A stretch of 44,711 nt of DNA, taken from the NCBI GenBank assembly GCA_002368955.1, contig DFDY01000185.1:1-44711 (forward strand), given 5' to 3'. This DNA comes from Bacteroidales bacterium UBA3816. Lineage in GTDB: Bacteria > Bacteroidota > Bacteroidia > Bacteroidales > P3. The position numbers were made by a program, and so were the translations under genes. How positions within the stretch are numbered: the first letter of the stretch is position 1; every line of letters begins with the position of its first letter. A model generated the notes under the pieces. The model was not told where the DNA came from. It did not search any database and saw nothing but the letters and a program-made list of their open reading frames with translations. This document shows positions 7,688 to 15,945 of this stretch, in pieces.

Positions 7688-10075
7688 CTATAGGTCGCGT
7701 AAGATTTCTTCCAGTTGCACTTCGTCGTGGACCAGCACTTCGCGGGCCTTGGAGCCGTTGTAGGGGCCCACAATGCCGGCTGCTTCCAGCTGGTCTATGA
7801 TGCGTCCTGCACGGTTATATCCCAATTGCAACTTGCGTTGCAGCAGTGATGTGGAACCAAACTGACTGGCCACCACCAGTCGTGCGGCATCATTGAAGAA
7901 TTCATCCTTCTGCTTGGGGTCGAAGTCTTTGTTGGGCTCTTCGTTCTCATCGAGATATTCAGGCAGCAGGAATCCGTCGGGATATCCCCGCTGCGAGCCA
8001 ATAAAGTCTGCCAACTGCTCTATCTCTTCCGTCTCTATGAGGGCACACTGGATGCGTACTAGGTCGGCCCCCGAAAGTGATATGAGCATGTCGCCACGGC
8101 CTATCAGTCGTTGGGCCCCGCTGCAGTCCAGAATGGTGCGCGAGTCGATGCCACTGGTCACTTTGAAGGCCACACGGGCGGGGAAGTTGGCTTTGATTGT
8201 GCCAGTAATAATGTTAGTGGTGGGGCGTTGGGTGGCAATGATGAGGTGAATGCCCACGGCGCGGGCCAGCTGTGCCAGACGGCAGATGGGCATCTCCACT
8301 TCCTTTCCCGCCGTCATGATGAGGTCGGCAAACTCGTCTATCACCAACACTATGTAGGGCAGGAAGCGGTGTCCGTTTTCGGGATTGAGGTGCCGATGGA
8401 TGAATTTGTCGTTGTATTCCGTTATCTTGCGCACGCCTGCTTGTCTCAGCAGCTCATAGCGCTGGTCCATCTCGATACACAGCGAGTTGAGTGTCCGCAC
8501 CACCTTTTTCACGTCGGTGATGATGGCCTCTTCGCTGTCGGGCAGTTTGGCCAAGTAGTGTCGCTCAATCTTGTTGTAGAGAGAGAGTTCCACTTTCTTG
8601 GGGTCTACCATGACGAATTTCAGTTCAGAGGGGTGCTTCTTATACAGCAACGAGGCGATGACAGCGTTGAGACCGACCGACTTACCTGTGCCGGTAGCAC
8701 CGGCCATAAGCAGGTGGGGCATTTTGGCCAAGTCGGTGACGAAAGGTTCGTTGCTGATGGTCTTGCCGAAAGCGATGGGCAGTTCCATCTTATTGTTGTT
8801 GACAAAGGCATCGCATTCCAGCATGTTCTTCATTGAGACAATCTGGGGTTTGGCATTGGGCACCTCTATACCCACTGTGCCCTTGCCTGGGATGGGGGCG
8901 ATGATGCGGATGCCGAGGGCGGAAAGACTCAGGGCTATATCGTCCTCTAGGCTCTTTATCTTAGAAATGCGCACGCCTGGAGCGGGCTTGATTTCATACA
9001 GGGTTACTGTAGGACCGGGCGAGGCTGTGATTTGCACTATTTCGATGCCGTAGTTGCGCAAGGTCTCCACAATGTGGTCCTTGTTGGCCACTAATTCCTC
9101 CTTCGTCACCTTGGTGTTTTTGGTCTCCCAGTCGGTGAGCAAGTCAGTGGTGGGCATCTGATACTGCTTCAGGTCTAAGTGTGGGTCGTACAGCTCGTCT
9201 ATGCCATAGTGGGTTCCCTCTTGCGTGGCCTCCAGTTCTGAGTATTTGTCCAAATCCTCCTCCTCGGCGGCAGGAGAGTCAATGTGCATGTTGTTGTCGG
9301 CAATGGTGAAGTCGATGTCCTCTTTGGCTGGCGGCATCTCTTCAGCCGTATGTTGCTGTGCCCGCTGGTTCACGCGGGCGAATTCATCGTCTATGTCGAA
9401 GGTAATCTTCTCTTCATTGGCGGGGGTAGTCTCGACGGTCTCTTCCTCTTCTGGTGTCTCAGGCTCTTCCTTCTCTTGGCGCAGCTGGCTGATTCTTTCC
9501 TTCAGGTTCACCTTTGGCAGGCTTACCTCGGGTAACTTGGGCATACGAATACGCATTCGGTGCACAAAGATTAGGAACACCACGGCCACAAATATCAGTA
9601 GCACCACCACACCCCATCGGATAAGGCTGTACAGCTCCTCGGAGACAAACTTGCCGGTGATGCCCACATAGTTGCCAAAGGTTTCGTTTTTGAAAAACAT
9701 GCCGTAGAGATAGCCCAGCACAGTAGAGCACCACAGCATCCAGAAAAGCGTCGCCCAGAAGGTCCTCCACCAAGGTAAAGGGTTTTTCTTCCACAGTCGT
9801 AGTCCATAGATGAACAGGAGGAAGTATAGCCCCATGGAGGCGATGCCGAAGGTCCCCTGCACTATTAGGTTGGCCATGTGGTAGCCTAGTTTGCCCATCC
9901 AGTTGCTCTGGCTGGGCCAGGAAACAAAGTAGGAAATAGTGGCCATGACAAGGTAGAGGGCCAACATTATGTAGCAGGCTCCGCGTAGTTTGCGGCCCCG
10001 TTCGGTCCTGCAGAATTCGACAAACTTACTGGTCGGGCGTACTTTCTTTTTCTTCTGAGTCTTTGCTTTTGACAT
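7688..10075 (-). CDS. ftsK: FtsK/SpoIIIE-family DNA translocase
   Basis: FtsK is the septum-anchored hexameric motor that pumps chromosomal DNA and assists dimer resolution at division. The 795-residue protein has four N-terminal membrane helices (about 33-53, 75-93, 103-125 and 152-172). An acidic linker (about 195-290) follows, then the alpha domain, and the RecA-like motor with Walker A GATGTGKS (459-466) and Walker B YIVLVIDEFADL. The C-terminal winged-helix gamma domain (about 725-795: SLLQRKLQLGYNRAGRIIDQLEAAGIVG) recognises polar DNA motifs. The linker is short, as is usual in Bacteroidales. The next gene, an O-methyltransferase, starts 5 bases after its stop. Two strong hairpins lie between this gene and its upstream neighbour, and I see no clear -7 box. 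Confidence 0.95.
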   Translation of the reverse strand: MSKAKTQKKKKVRPTSKFVEFCRTERGRKLRGACYIMLALYLVMATISYFVSWPSQSNWMGKLGYHMANLIVQGTFGIASMGLYFLLFIYGLRLWKKNPLPWWRTFWATLFWMLWCSTVLGYLYGMFFKNETFGNYVGITGKFVSEELYSLIRWGVVVLLIFVAVVFLIFVHRMRIRMPKLPEVSLPKVNLKERISQLRQEKEEPETPEEEETVETTPANEEKITFDIDDEFARVNQRAQQHTAEEMPPAKEDIDFTIADNNMHIDSPAAEEEDLDKYSELEATQEGTHYGIDELYDPHLDLKQYQMPTTDLLTDWETKNTKVTKEELVANKDHIVETLRNYGIEIVQITASPGPTVTLYEIKPAPGVRISKIKSLEDDIALSLSALGIRIIAPIPGKGTVGIEVPNAKPQIVSMKNMLECDAFVNNNKMELPIAFGKTISNEPFVTDLAKMPHLLMAGATGTGKSVGLNAVIASLLYKKHPSELKFVMVDPKKVELSLYNKIERHYLAKLPDSEEAIITDVKKVVRTLNSLCIEMDQRYELLRQAGVRKITEYNDKFIHRHLNPENGHRFLPYIVLVIDEFADLIMTAGKEVEMPICRLAQLARAVGIHLIIATQRPTTNIITGTIKANFPARVAFKVTSGIDSRTILDCSGAQRLIGRGDMLISLSGADLVRIQCALIETEEIEQLADFIGSQRGYPDGFLLPEYLDENEEPNKDFDPKQKDEFFNDAARLVVASQFGSTSLLQRKLQLGYNRAGRIIDQLEAAGIVGPYNGSKAREVLVHDEVQLEEILRDL

Positions 10076-10106
10076 GGTGTGCTTACTTCTGTTTTCTATG
10101 GTGGCA

Positions 10107-10148
10107 AATTGAAAGGAGCAGCTGCCTCAGTGGCTGTCCTTTTCAATT
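10107..10148 (-). other. Inverted repeat in the ftsK leader
   Basis: AATTGAAAGGA (10107-10117) pairs with TCCTTTTCAATT (10137-10148) with one bulged base, and CAGC/GCTG extends the stem inward. There is no T-run on either side, so it is not a typical terminator. It sits about 30 bases upstream of the ftsK start, directly after a real terminator, and could be a leader structure or mRNA-stabilising hairpin. Confidence 0.45.
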
Positions 10149-10158
10149 CTTTAGTTTC

Positions 10159-10197
10159 AAAAAGATGCTATAGTCCCCTAGGGAAGCTATAGCATCT
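10159..10197 (-). terminator. Rho-independent terminator after the 238-residue periplasmic gene
   Basis: A perfect 11-base inverted repeat, AGATGCTATAG (10163-10173) and CTATAGCATCT (10187-10197), encloses a second small stem TCCC/GGGA. In the minus direction it is followed by TTTTT. It ends the transcript of the gene at 10229-10945 and separates it from ftsK. Confidence 0.8.
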
Positions 10198-10228
10198 GTT
10201 GTTATAAGGATGGAGACAGGACATTCAA

Positions 10229-10945
10229 CTATTCCAGAAGCTCGGCGGCATCTTGGAATTCTTTCATGATTTTGGCAAATTCCTCGTCGTTGACATCTTT
10301 GTAGCCTGCAGGCAGCAGCATCTCGGCTTCTTTCACCTTTCCTTTGACAATCTCGGTGCAGGTATAGGTGATGGCTCGACCCTCGCTGCCCTGCTGGGTG
10401 AAAATGAGGGGGAAGCCCTTGGTGTGGCCAAACAGCAAACAGTACTCGGGTCCAATCTCTTCCGTATACCAGCATTCCACGGGATTGTCGGTGCCGGTCT
10501 CGTCATAGCGGTGCATGATAAGTTTCTTGGCGGTGAAGCCAAAGATGTCCTTCGTGCCGTCCACCTTCTCATAGTAGAAATGGCCGGGTTCCTTGTCTTC
10601 CAGATAGAGGCTGTCCATCTCCTCTTTGGTCGACTCACCGCGCACTAGCAGTTTGCCGTCGCCGTCGTAGGACTCCAGTTCAATGCCGTTGGCAGCCAAA
10701 TATCCGATGGCTTGACTCAGGTCGATGGCCTGTGCCACCTTCATGCCTATCTGCTGTGTCTGACCCGACATCAGCTTGTTGTCGTACACTTTCACCTCTA
10801 TTGTGCTCTGCTCGGCAGGGATCTGCACGTCCACAGTGCCGGTGCTGGTGAGCTTATATTTGACAATGCCGCGGAAAGTGTTCTGAGCGTTTACGGCTCC
10901 CATTGTAAGCACCATGATAAGTGCTGCAACCAATACTTTTTTCAT
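10229..10945 (-). CDS. Secreted protein of unknown function (DUF4412/GLPGLI-like)
   Basis: This is a 238-residue protein with a cleavable signal peptide (MKKVLVAALIMVLTMGAVNA, cut before Gln). The mature protein starts FRGIVKYKLTSTGTVDV, a pattern of alternating strands seen in periplasmic Bacteroidota proteins such as DUF4412 or GLPGLI. I cannot assign it firmly. Residues after about 120 (GHFYYEKVDGTKDIFGFTAK) resemble the section in those families where a reported Fe/metal or substrate loop would sit, but no catalytic motif is visible. I took the ATG at 10945; an upstream in-frame ATG at 11017 would bury the signal peptide and lies within the preceding terminator hairpin. A strong terminator follows the gene. 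Confidence 0.68.
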   Translation of the reverse strand: MKKVLVAALIMVLTMGAVNAQNTFRGIVKYKLTSTGTVDVQIPAEQSTIEVKVYDNKLMSGQTQQIGMKVAQAIDLSQAIGYLAANGIELESYDGDGKLLVRGESTKEEMDSLYLEDKEPGHFYYEKVDGTKDIFGFTAKKLIMHRYDETGTDNPVECWYTEEIGPEYCLLFGHTKGFPLIFTQQGSEGRAITYTCTEIVKGKVKEAEMLLPAGYKDVNDEEFAKIMKEFQDAAELLE

Positions 10946-10987
10946 TTTTCTATATCTATTTATATATTTTTCTTTCTTCTTTAACGG

Positions 10988-11016
10988 AAAAATGGGGGAA
11001 ATAGTATTTTCCCCCA
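10988..11016 (-). terminator. Rho-independent terminator after the macro-like gene
   Basis: TGGGGGAAA (10993-11001) and TTTCCCCCA (11008-11016) form a 9-base stem with a 6-base loop. In the minus direction it is followed by TTTTT (10992-10988). It lies 30 bases downstream of the stop at 11046. Confidence 0.8.
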
Positions 11017-11045
11017 CAAAATTTTCTATCCTTTAGTAAAATCTC

Positions 11046-11408
11046 TTACCATCCTTTGGGCAGCACGATGTTGGCAACCAGATGTGCATCTTCAAAGAGT
11101 GGGGCAATCTCCTCGTCTCTAAATCCGGCTATTCCGCACCCTATGCGCGTTACCAAGAAGGTCTTCTCGGGATGCTCTTGGGCAAATTGGATAAACTCGT
11201 CAACATAGGGCTTGATGGTCTCCACGCCGCCCTGCATCGTGGGGATGGCATAGCTCTGCCCTTGCAGGCCTACCCCCTGTCCCATCTTGGCCCCGAAACG
11301 TTCATAAGCTATGCGGGCCGCACCGCCGCCATGCATACCGGCCAGGTTGCTGCCAAAGACAAACACCTCGTTCGCCTTCAGGTGGGTGATAAATTCAGGA
11401 GTGTTCAT
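11046..11408 (-). CDS. Small macro-domain-like protein
   Basis: This is a 120-residue cytoplasmic protein. It begins with NEVFVFGSNLAGMHGGGAAR, like the ligand loop of a compact, macro-like family of phosphate/ADP-ribose-binding proteins, and carries VTRIGCGIAGFRDEEIAPLF near the C-terminus, the position of the second phosphate loop. It covers only a minimal fold. Standard macro domains bind or hydrolyse ADP-ribose derivatives, but whether this family does so is not shown by the sequence. It lies downstream of the caspase-like gene on the same strand, 68 bases after its stop, with a short hairpin between them and its own terminator behind it. Confidence 0.65.
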   Translation of the reverse strand: MNTPEFITHLKANEVFVFGSNLAGMHGGGAARIAYERFGAKMGQGVGLQGQSYAIPTMQGGVETIKPYVDEFIQFAQEHPEKTFLVTRIGCGIAGFRDEEIAPLFEDAHLVANIVLPKGW

Positions 11409-11446
11409 GTCTATTGTTTAATTCTGAGTTCTGATTTTCCATCAAG

Positions 11447-11465
11447 AGAGGCCTTGGACGCCTCT
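11447..11465. other. Short inverted repeat between caspase-like and macro-like genes
   Basis: AGAGGC (11447-11452) and GCCTCT (11460-11465) can form a 6-base stem with a 7-base loop, 12 bases beyond the caspase-like stop. There is no T-run on the minus strand, so it would be at most a weak or processed 3' end. Confidence 0.3.
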
Positions 11466-11476
11466 GAGGGTTCAAA

Positions 11477-13192
11477 TCAGTTGTTGATAAAAGTGCGCTG
11501 GCCCCAGTTGTCTCCTAGCGAGCCGCCAATAATCATGCTCGGCTCCTGCAGCTTGCCTTGTAGCGAAGACTCGTAGGCCTGGTTCTTGGTGACGTTGTTG
11601 AACAGTTCTTGGAAGGTGACTTCGCCACGGGTGTATTTCAGCTCTTTCAGAATATAGTAGGTGAAGAAACCGTGGTGCTGGTCAATGAAACTATAGGCAG
11701 TTTTGTCGCCGTCGGCAGCCATAAAGATGACAATGTCGTCGCGCACGCGCGGTGCACGGTAGCGTTTCGTCTCACGCTCCATGTCGAAGAATTCCTTGCC
11801 GTTGCGCTGTATGCCGTTGCAGCTGGCATCGATGATGAAGGTGTAGCTCAGTGCCTGGGTTTTCTTGAACCAGCCGCAGAGGGTGTCGATGGATATGCAT
11901 TGGCTGAGCACCTTGTCCATATCCTTGCCGCTGAGGGTGATGCCGCTGGGCAGCGTGCCGTCCTTGCTGCGGAAGGCGCGTATCTTGCTCACGTCGATGC
12001 CGCTGGGCATCAGATAGGGCTGATATTTTGCGTTGCTGGTGCCGTGTCCGGCATAGTAGATAATGATATGAACGTCGCCGTTCTGGGCTTTGATGATGTC
12101 TTTCAGCCAGTGAATGCCGTCGTCGTAAATCATCTGACGGTTGGCGTTGTGCAGCACCTTCACATGGCGTGAGGGAATGCCCAGGGTGTGCACAAAATAC
12201 TGGTGCAGCACGTCGCCGTCGTTGCTGGCAAAGTCGCAGTTGGGCAGCGGAGCGGTATATTCCTCGTCTGCCACGATGAGGGCGTAGGTTTTGCTGTTGC
12301 TGTTTTCTTCGATGGAGGGAATGTTGAAGTCGACGTATTCGTCATTCATCAAGGCTGCCTCCATGTTCTTGGCTGCCTGGTCAAAGGCTCCGTGCACCAC
12401 TATCTGCAACTGACTGCGGCGGTAGTGGGGACCGGTCATGTCGAAACAGCGGGTGACGAAACGGTATTCGTTTTCGGTGTTCTTCATGTTGCGGACGTTG
12501 TTGGCCAAGAAGTCCTGCACGCTGCGGGCGCGGAGGTAGGCCAGCTGTGCGTTGGTGGTTATGCCGTCCTTCACGTCCACGGAGATGCGCACGTTCTCGT
12601 CGTTGAAGACTGCGGGCATATAGCGCAGGTCGCCGAACTCGCCCTTGTAGTCGATGTGGCTGATCTCGGCGGCGTCGGTGGTGGAGGTGATGGTGACAGT
12701 GGTTTTCTTGCCTGGGGCAAAGATGTCGCCCAGCTCCTCGTCAATCATGCGCTGGGTGAGGCTGCAGATGGCGCGGCAGGAATTGGATGTATTCCACGCA
12801 TAGGCGGCCGAAGGATAGTCGTCTTCGGTACCCTCGAAATGGTGGCAAGTGTAGGCTATGTTGTATATGTAGTTGATTTCGGCCACGCCGTCCTCGGTAG
12901 TGTCTTCTTGCACGTCGGTGGTGATGCGCACGAAGGTCTCATCATATAACTTCTCGGCATTGGGCAGGTTGATGAGGAGGTGTTGGATCTTTTTGTTCAT
13001 CATCTTTTCGCGCTGCTGGGTGGTCTGGCGCAGGCGTTTGATGATGAATGTGTGGATGTCGTCGTTGTATTGGTGCTCGCTCTGCGGCGAGTCGGAAACG
13101 GTCTGAGCCTGACTGCCTAAGGGCAGGGCGACAACCATGGCCAACAGCCCTATGAGGGCCATCCGGCAGCAGTTTTTAGAGTATCTTTTCAT
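11477..13192 (-). CDS. Secreted caspase-family (C14) protease with an OmpA-like segment
   Basis: This is a 571-residue protein exported through an N-terminal signal (hydrophobic 11-24, LGSQAQ at 25-30). The C-terminal domain (about 300-545) is a peptidase C14 caspase fold with both catalytic residues: His383 in YYAGHG and Cys458 in IDASCNG. This suggests an active cysteine peptidase, with cleavage expected after basic or acidic residues depending on subgroup. Upstream, residues 214-266 contain AQLAYLRARSVQDFLANNV and YRRSQLQIVV, resembling the helix and last strand of OmpA-like domains, with the usual peptidoglycan-binding middle poorly conserved. The start at 13192 is supported by a promoter box at 13221-13228, which makes the earlier ATG at 13216 unlikely. 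The substrate is unknown. Confidence 0.83.
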   Translation of the reverse strand: MKRYSKNCCRMALIGLLAMVVALPLGSQAQTVSDSPQSEHQYNDDIHTFIIKRLRQTTQQREKMMNKKIQHLLINLPNAEKLYDETFVRITTDVQEDTTEDGVAEINYIYNIAYTCHHFEGTEDDYPSAAYAWNTSNSCRAICSLTQRMIDEELGDIFAPGKKTTVTITSTTDAAEISHIDYKGEFGDLRYMPAVFNDENVRISVDVKDGITTNAQLAYLRARSVQDFLANNVRNMKNTENEYRFVTRCFDMTGPHYRRSQLQIVVHGAFDQAAKNMEAALMNDEYVDFNIPSIEENSNSKTYALIVADEEYTAPLPNCDFASNDGDVLHQYFVHTLGIPSRHVKVLHNANRQMIYDDGIHWLKDIIKAQNGDVHIIIYYAGHGTSNAKYQPYLMPSGIDVSKIRAFRSKDGTLPSGITLSGKDMDKVLSQCISIDTLCGWFKKTQALSYTFIIDASCNGIQRNGKEFFDMERETKRYRAPRVRDDIVIFMAADGDKTAYSFIDQHHGFFTYYILKELKYTRGEVTFQELFNNVTKNQAYESSLQGKLQEPSMIIGGSLGDNWGQRTFINN

Positions 13193-13220
13193 TGCGCAAT
13201 GAATATTATTTTTCAAATTG

Positions 13221-13228
13221 CAAAATTA
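13221..13228 (-). promoter_or_regulatory. Promoter -7 box for the caspase-family gene
   Basis: The minus strand reads TAATTTTG, matching TAnnTTTG. The start codon at 13192 lies 28 bases downstream, so the leader would be about 22 bases. Confidence 0.55.
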
Positions 13229-13300
13229 TATCTTTTTGTTGGATTAAAATCCGGTGCAGCCAGAAAGTATTCAACCTCCAAAAGTTAATAAGCCCGGTCT

Positions 13301-14101
13301 TCACCGAGTCCACCCATCCATGCGATAGAACTTCTCCAGCAGTTTGTGTTCCTCACCATAGTTATTCTGGTGCCACACCTCCACCCGCACGGCATAGTAT
13401 TCGCCCAAGTCCCCCTCATAGAGTTGGAAATCCTTTTGCCGCATATTTGCCACTTGTCCGAACTCTTTGTGGCCTTTCACCTCTGTCCAAGTGCGGAAAG
13501 TAATGTGTTCCTCCGAAAGAGGGTCTCCGCTCCCGGCCTCAAAGCAGCGCAGAAAGATATCTCCGTCCTCTAGCTCGGGGTAGTAGAAGTCATAGCGATA
13601 CAGCCCCATTTCGCCAGCCAGTTGCAGCCAAGTCTGCGGGTCTGCCGTGTCCACCAGTGCGGCGGTGTAGGAGGTGTCGCGATAAGGGTAGACAATCTCT
13701 ATATTCAGCGGTTCGTTCAGCTCAACTCCCGCGGGTATGGGGTGCCGATCAGCGTAATGGTCTGGCAGAGTAAAAAAGAATAGCATGCTGACCAAATAGT
13801 TTTCAACAAAAAGCACCGCCAACCACACGATGTCTGCCACTACCATGCCTATGCCCTTTTTGACTCGCCGGTGCACAAACGCCTCGATTGCCACTGCCAG
13901 CAACAGTAGCACCGACAACACGGATATGACTAAGTATGCCCATACCAGCCATTCAGCCGTCTGCCCACGGCCCAACCAATAAATAGTCAGCAGTAGGATG
14001 AAATGCAGCCCCAACGTTATCAATGGAATTCTCCAAGCGTATTTCTTCAGCCATTGCCAAACGCTCGGTTCTCTGACGGATTTTACCTCCTTGGTGTTCA
14101 T
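13301..14101 (-). CDS. Membrane protein with a C-terminal extracytoplasmic domain, unknown function
   Basis: This is a 266-residue protein. Three to four hydrophobic segments occupy about 24-120 (IPLITLGLHFILLLTIYWL, VYLVISVLSVLLLLAV-like stretch, and GMVVADIVWLAVLFVENYLV with the following FFFTL). The rest (about 125-266) is soluble, rich in aromatic and acidic residues, and has DTADPQTWLQLAGEMGLYRYDFY. I see no catalytic motif and recognise no family. I chose the ATG at 14101 over the in-frame TTG two codons upstream. A -7 box lies about 42 bases upstream. It is a separate unit from the caspase-like gene downstream, which has its own promoter. Confidence 0.7.
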   Translation of the reverse strand: MNTKEVKSVREPSVWQWLKKYAWRIPLITLGLHFILLLTIYWLGRGQTAEWLVWAYLVISVLSVLLLLAVAIEAFVHRRVKKGIGMVVADIVWLAVLFVENYLVSMLFFFTLPDHYADRHPIPAGVELNEPLNIEIVYPYRDTSYTAALVDTADPQTWLQLAGEMGLYRYDFYYPELEDGDIFLRCFEAGSGDPLSEEHITFRTWTEVKGHKEFGQVANMRQKDFQLYEGDLGEYYAVRVEVWHQNNYGEEHKLLEKFYRMDGWTR

Positions 14102-14142
14102 AGTCAAGTGTTTCCTTTCTTAAGATTAATTGTTTTAGAGTG

Positions 14143-14150
14143 CAAATGTA
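14143..14150 (-). promoter_or_regulatory. Promoter -7 box for the 266-residue membrane protein
   Basis: The minus strand reads TACATTTG, matching TAnnTTTG, with the ATG 41 bases downstream. No clear -33 TTG is seen at the expected distance. Confidence 0.5.
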
Positions 14151-14258
14151 CCCATAATATTTGATATGAATGATATAATAGAACTATTTCTACATTTTGC
14201 CAAACTCAGCATCGCCTCCACTACCAGTACGTTACCGCCACGTTATATAATCGTTAAT

Positions 14259-14302
14259 AGTGCGGGTGGGAAGCGTCTGGAGTGCGGGTGGGAAGCGTCT
14301 GG
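14259..14302. repeat. Two perfect tandem copies of a 22-base unit
   Basis: The unit at 14259-14280 is repeated exactly at 14281-14302. It is G-rich (core GCGGGTGGGAAGCG) in an otherwise AT-rich gap between 14102 and 14369. The gap contains no gene. No inverted symmetry is seen, so a binding site or slippage product is more likely than a terminator. Confidence 0.85.
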
Positions 14303-14369
14303 GTTGTTGAATGATAGTGTGTGATGTTTGAGTTTAATGCAGAGCAATTGGCGGGTTGTTGATTAAGTG

Positions 14370-15257
14370 TTAGATGAGTTTCCTAGTGTGCTTGCGGTAG
14401 TCGGCATAGGCGGGTTTGTTTTGGAGTTGGCGCCGCTCCATCATGGGGATGCTGATGAAGAGGAAAAGTGCTGTCATGGATACGGGGGCAGCTATCAGCC
14501 AGGGACGGCTGGCAAAGCCATAGACGGAGACGTACATCAGCCATACGCCCCACCAAAAGCTGATTTCGCCAAAATAGTTGGGGTGGCGGCCGTGACGCCA
14601 AAGGCCTGTTTGGAGAATTTCGTCGCGGCTGGTGCGCTGACGGACAAAGCGGTGCCGCTGCATGTCGGCAATCAGTTCTATGGCCACGGCACCCAGACAT
14701 ACGGCCAGTGCCACCCAGGAGAGGAGGTTGGCCTCGGCGGCCTTTGCGGGGAGCAGCAGGGCGGGCAGCATGGCCACAAAGACTTGAAGGGTGGGCACCA
14801 TATTGAGCCCGAAGAGGTTGATGAGCTGGAAGATGAAGGGGCTGTAGTTCTGCCGATAGCGCGTGTAGCGCCAGTCTTCGGCTTGGAGGCTGCGGAAGGT
14901 ATAGGCCCAGTTGCCGGTGAGGCGGATGGCCCATAGCCAGACGGCAACCAGGAGGAGGATATAGGGCGTGTTGAAACCGGCGATGCTCATCCAGAAGGTG
15001 AGCATAAGTGGGGGCGCGATACTCCAATAGGGGTCGTAGACAGAGACGTTCTTGTAGACAACTCCACAGAGCCATACGAAGATGGTTGCCACCACATCGG
15101 CAACAAATAGGGAGAGCAGGGGAGTGAAAGATGCACGGTCCAGCCACCGATAAACAAGCAAGAACAGCAATCCTGCGATAATGTAGATGGCGATGACGAT
15201 GGCAAAACTGAATCCACGAGAGGAAAGGGTGGAGTTGTTGTGTGAGGTACTATTCAT
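14370..15257 (-). CDS. DUF1295 membrane protein, steroid 5-alpha-reductase-like
   Basis: This is a 295-residue integral membrane protein of the DUF1295 group, which shares a fold with steroid reductases and isoprenylcysteine methyltransferases. The diagnostic region is near the C-terminus: LWRHGRHPNYFGEISFWWGVW, followed by MMERRQLQNKPAYADYRKHT. About seven hydrophobic segments precede and surround it. The conserved His-Pro-Asn-Tyr-Gly/Phe motif binds the cofactor in relatives (NADPH or SAM); which one is used here cannot be told. The gene overlaps the upstream helical-repeat gene by 8 bases, indicating one transcript and coupled translation. Confidence 0.83.
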   Translation of the reverse strand: MNSTSHNNSTLSSRGFSFAIVIAIYIIAGLLFLLVYRWLDRASFTPLLSLFVADVVATIFVWLCGVVYKNVSVYDPYWSIAPPLMLTFWMSIAGFNTPYILLLVAVWLWAIRLTGNWAYTFRSLQAEDWRYTRYRQNYSPFIFQLINLFGLNMVPTLQVFVAMLPALLLPAKAAEANLLSWVALAVCLGAVAIELIADMQRHRFVRQRTSRDEILQTGLWRHGRHPNYFGEISFWWGVWLMYVSVYGFASRPWLIAAPVSMTALFLFISIPMMERRQLQNKPAYADYRKHTRKLI

Positions 15258-15762
15258 GTTGTGGGTCTTTGTTGAGTTTGTTGATTAAGTATTTCACGCC
15301 GGGTTTGTAATGCTCGGCGTGCATTAGGTTGAGTGTTTCGGAAAATTCGTGTGCCAGTTCGGGGTAGAAACTGCACATGGTGTGTGCCAGTTTCATGCAG
15401 AGGGCCTGCACCCCGGTGGGCTCTTCGAGCATGACCATGTGGCGGAGGCAGAAGTCAAGGAAGTCGATGCGGATGGCTTCCTTCGCGATGCCCTGCCGCT
15501 CAATGAGGCTGAGCACAAGCCTCCTGAGAGAGGTGTCGGGAGTGGCGAGGGCGAGGTTGATGAGGCGTTCCTGCGGAATTAGGCATATGCCCCCTTTGGG
15601 TTTGTGTGTCAGCACCCAAGCGGCATTGCGGGCCACACGGCTGTCGCTATCGTTCAGGGCTTCGAGCAACACTTCGGTCGGCACCCGCCCAGCCAGTGAG
15701 CGTACTTCGTCAATTGACAGTCGGGCCTGCAGTTCTCCGCGTATGGCATCGTTTTTTATCAT
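15250..15762 (-). CDS. HEAT-like helical-repeat protein, unknown function
   Basis: This is a 170-residue cytoplasmic protein with no signal. Residues 28-60 (VPTEVLLEALNDSDSRVARNAAWVL) have the paired-helix pattern of HEAT repeats, and further helices follow to the end. Similar short proteins occur in Bacteroidales, where they are listed as hypothetical. HEAT-type proteins usually act as scaffolds. It is the first gene of a two-gene operon with the DUF1295 membrane protein, and its -7 box is about 60 bases upstream. Confidence 0.65.
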   Translation of the reverse strand: MIKNDAIRGELQARLSIDEVRSLAGRVPTEVLLEALNDSDSRVARNAAWVLTHKPKGGICLIPQERLINLALATPDTSLRRLVLSLIERQGIAKEAIRIDFLDFCLRHMVMLEEPTGVQALCMKLAHTMCSFYPELAHEFSETLNLMHAEHYKPGVKYLINKLNKDPQHE

Positions 15763-15820
15763 CTTTTTGTGCGTTATAAACTAGTGTGTTGTGCTTATTC
15801 TTAGCATGGCATTGAGGCCA

Positions 15821-15828
15821 CAAATTTA
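15821..15828 (-). promoter_or_regulatory. Promoter -7 box for the HEAT-like/DUF1295 operon
   Basis: The minus strand reads TAAATTTG, matching TAnnTTTG. Expected transcription start is near 15815, about 53 bases before the ATG at 15762. Confidence 0.5.
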
Positions 15829-15903
15829 CACAAAAAAGCTGATATAGACGTTTAGGTGAAAATAAATTTATACATTATTTGCCGAGAATTATAAAATATT
15901 ACG

Positions 15904-15911
15904 TATCTTTG
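15904..15911 (+). promoter_or_regulatory. Promoter -7 box upstream of the structured leader
   Basis: The plus strand reads TATCTTTG, an exact TAnnTTTG match. Transcription would begin near 15917 and give a leader of about 185 bases before the ATG at 16102, unusually long compared with the other leaders in this window. Confidence 0.6.
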
Positions 15912-15945
15912 CTGGTGAATTAAAGACATGACCATTATGGGCTAA

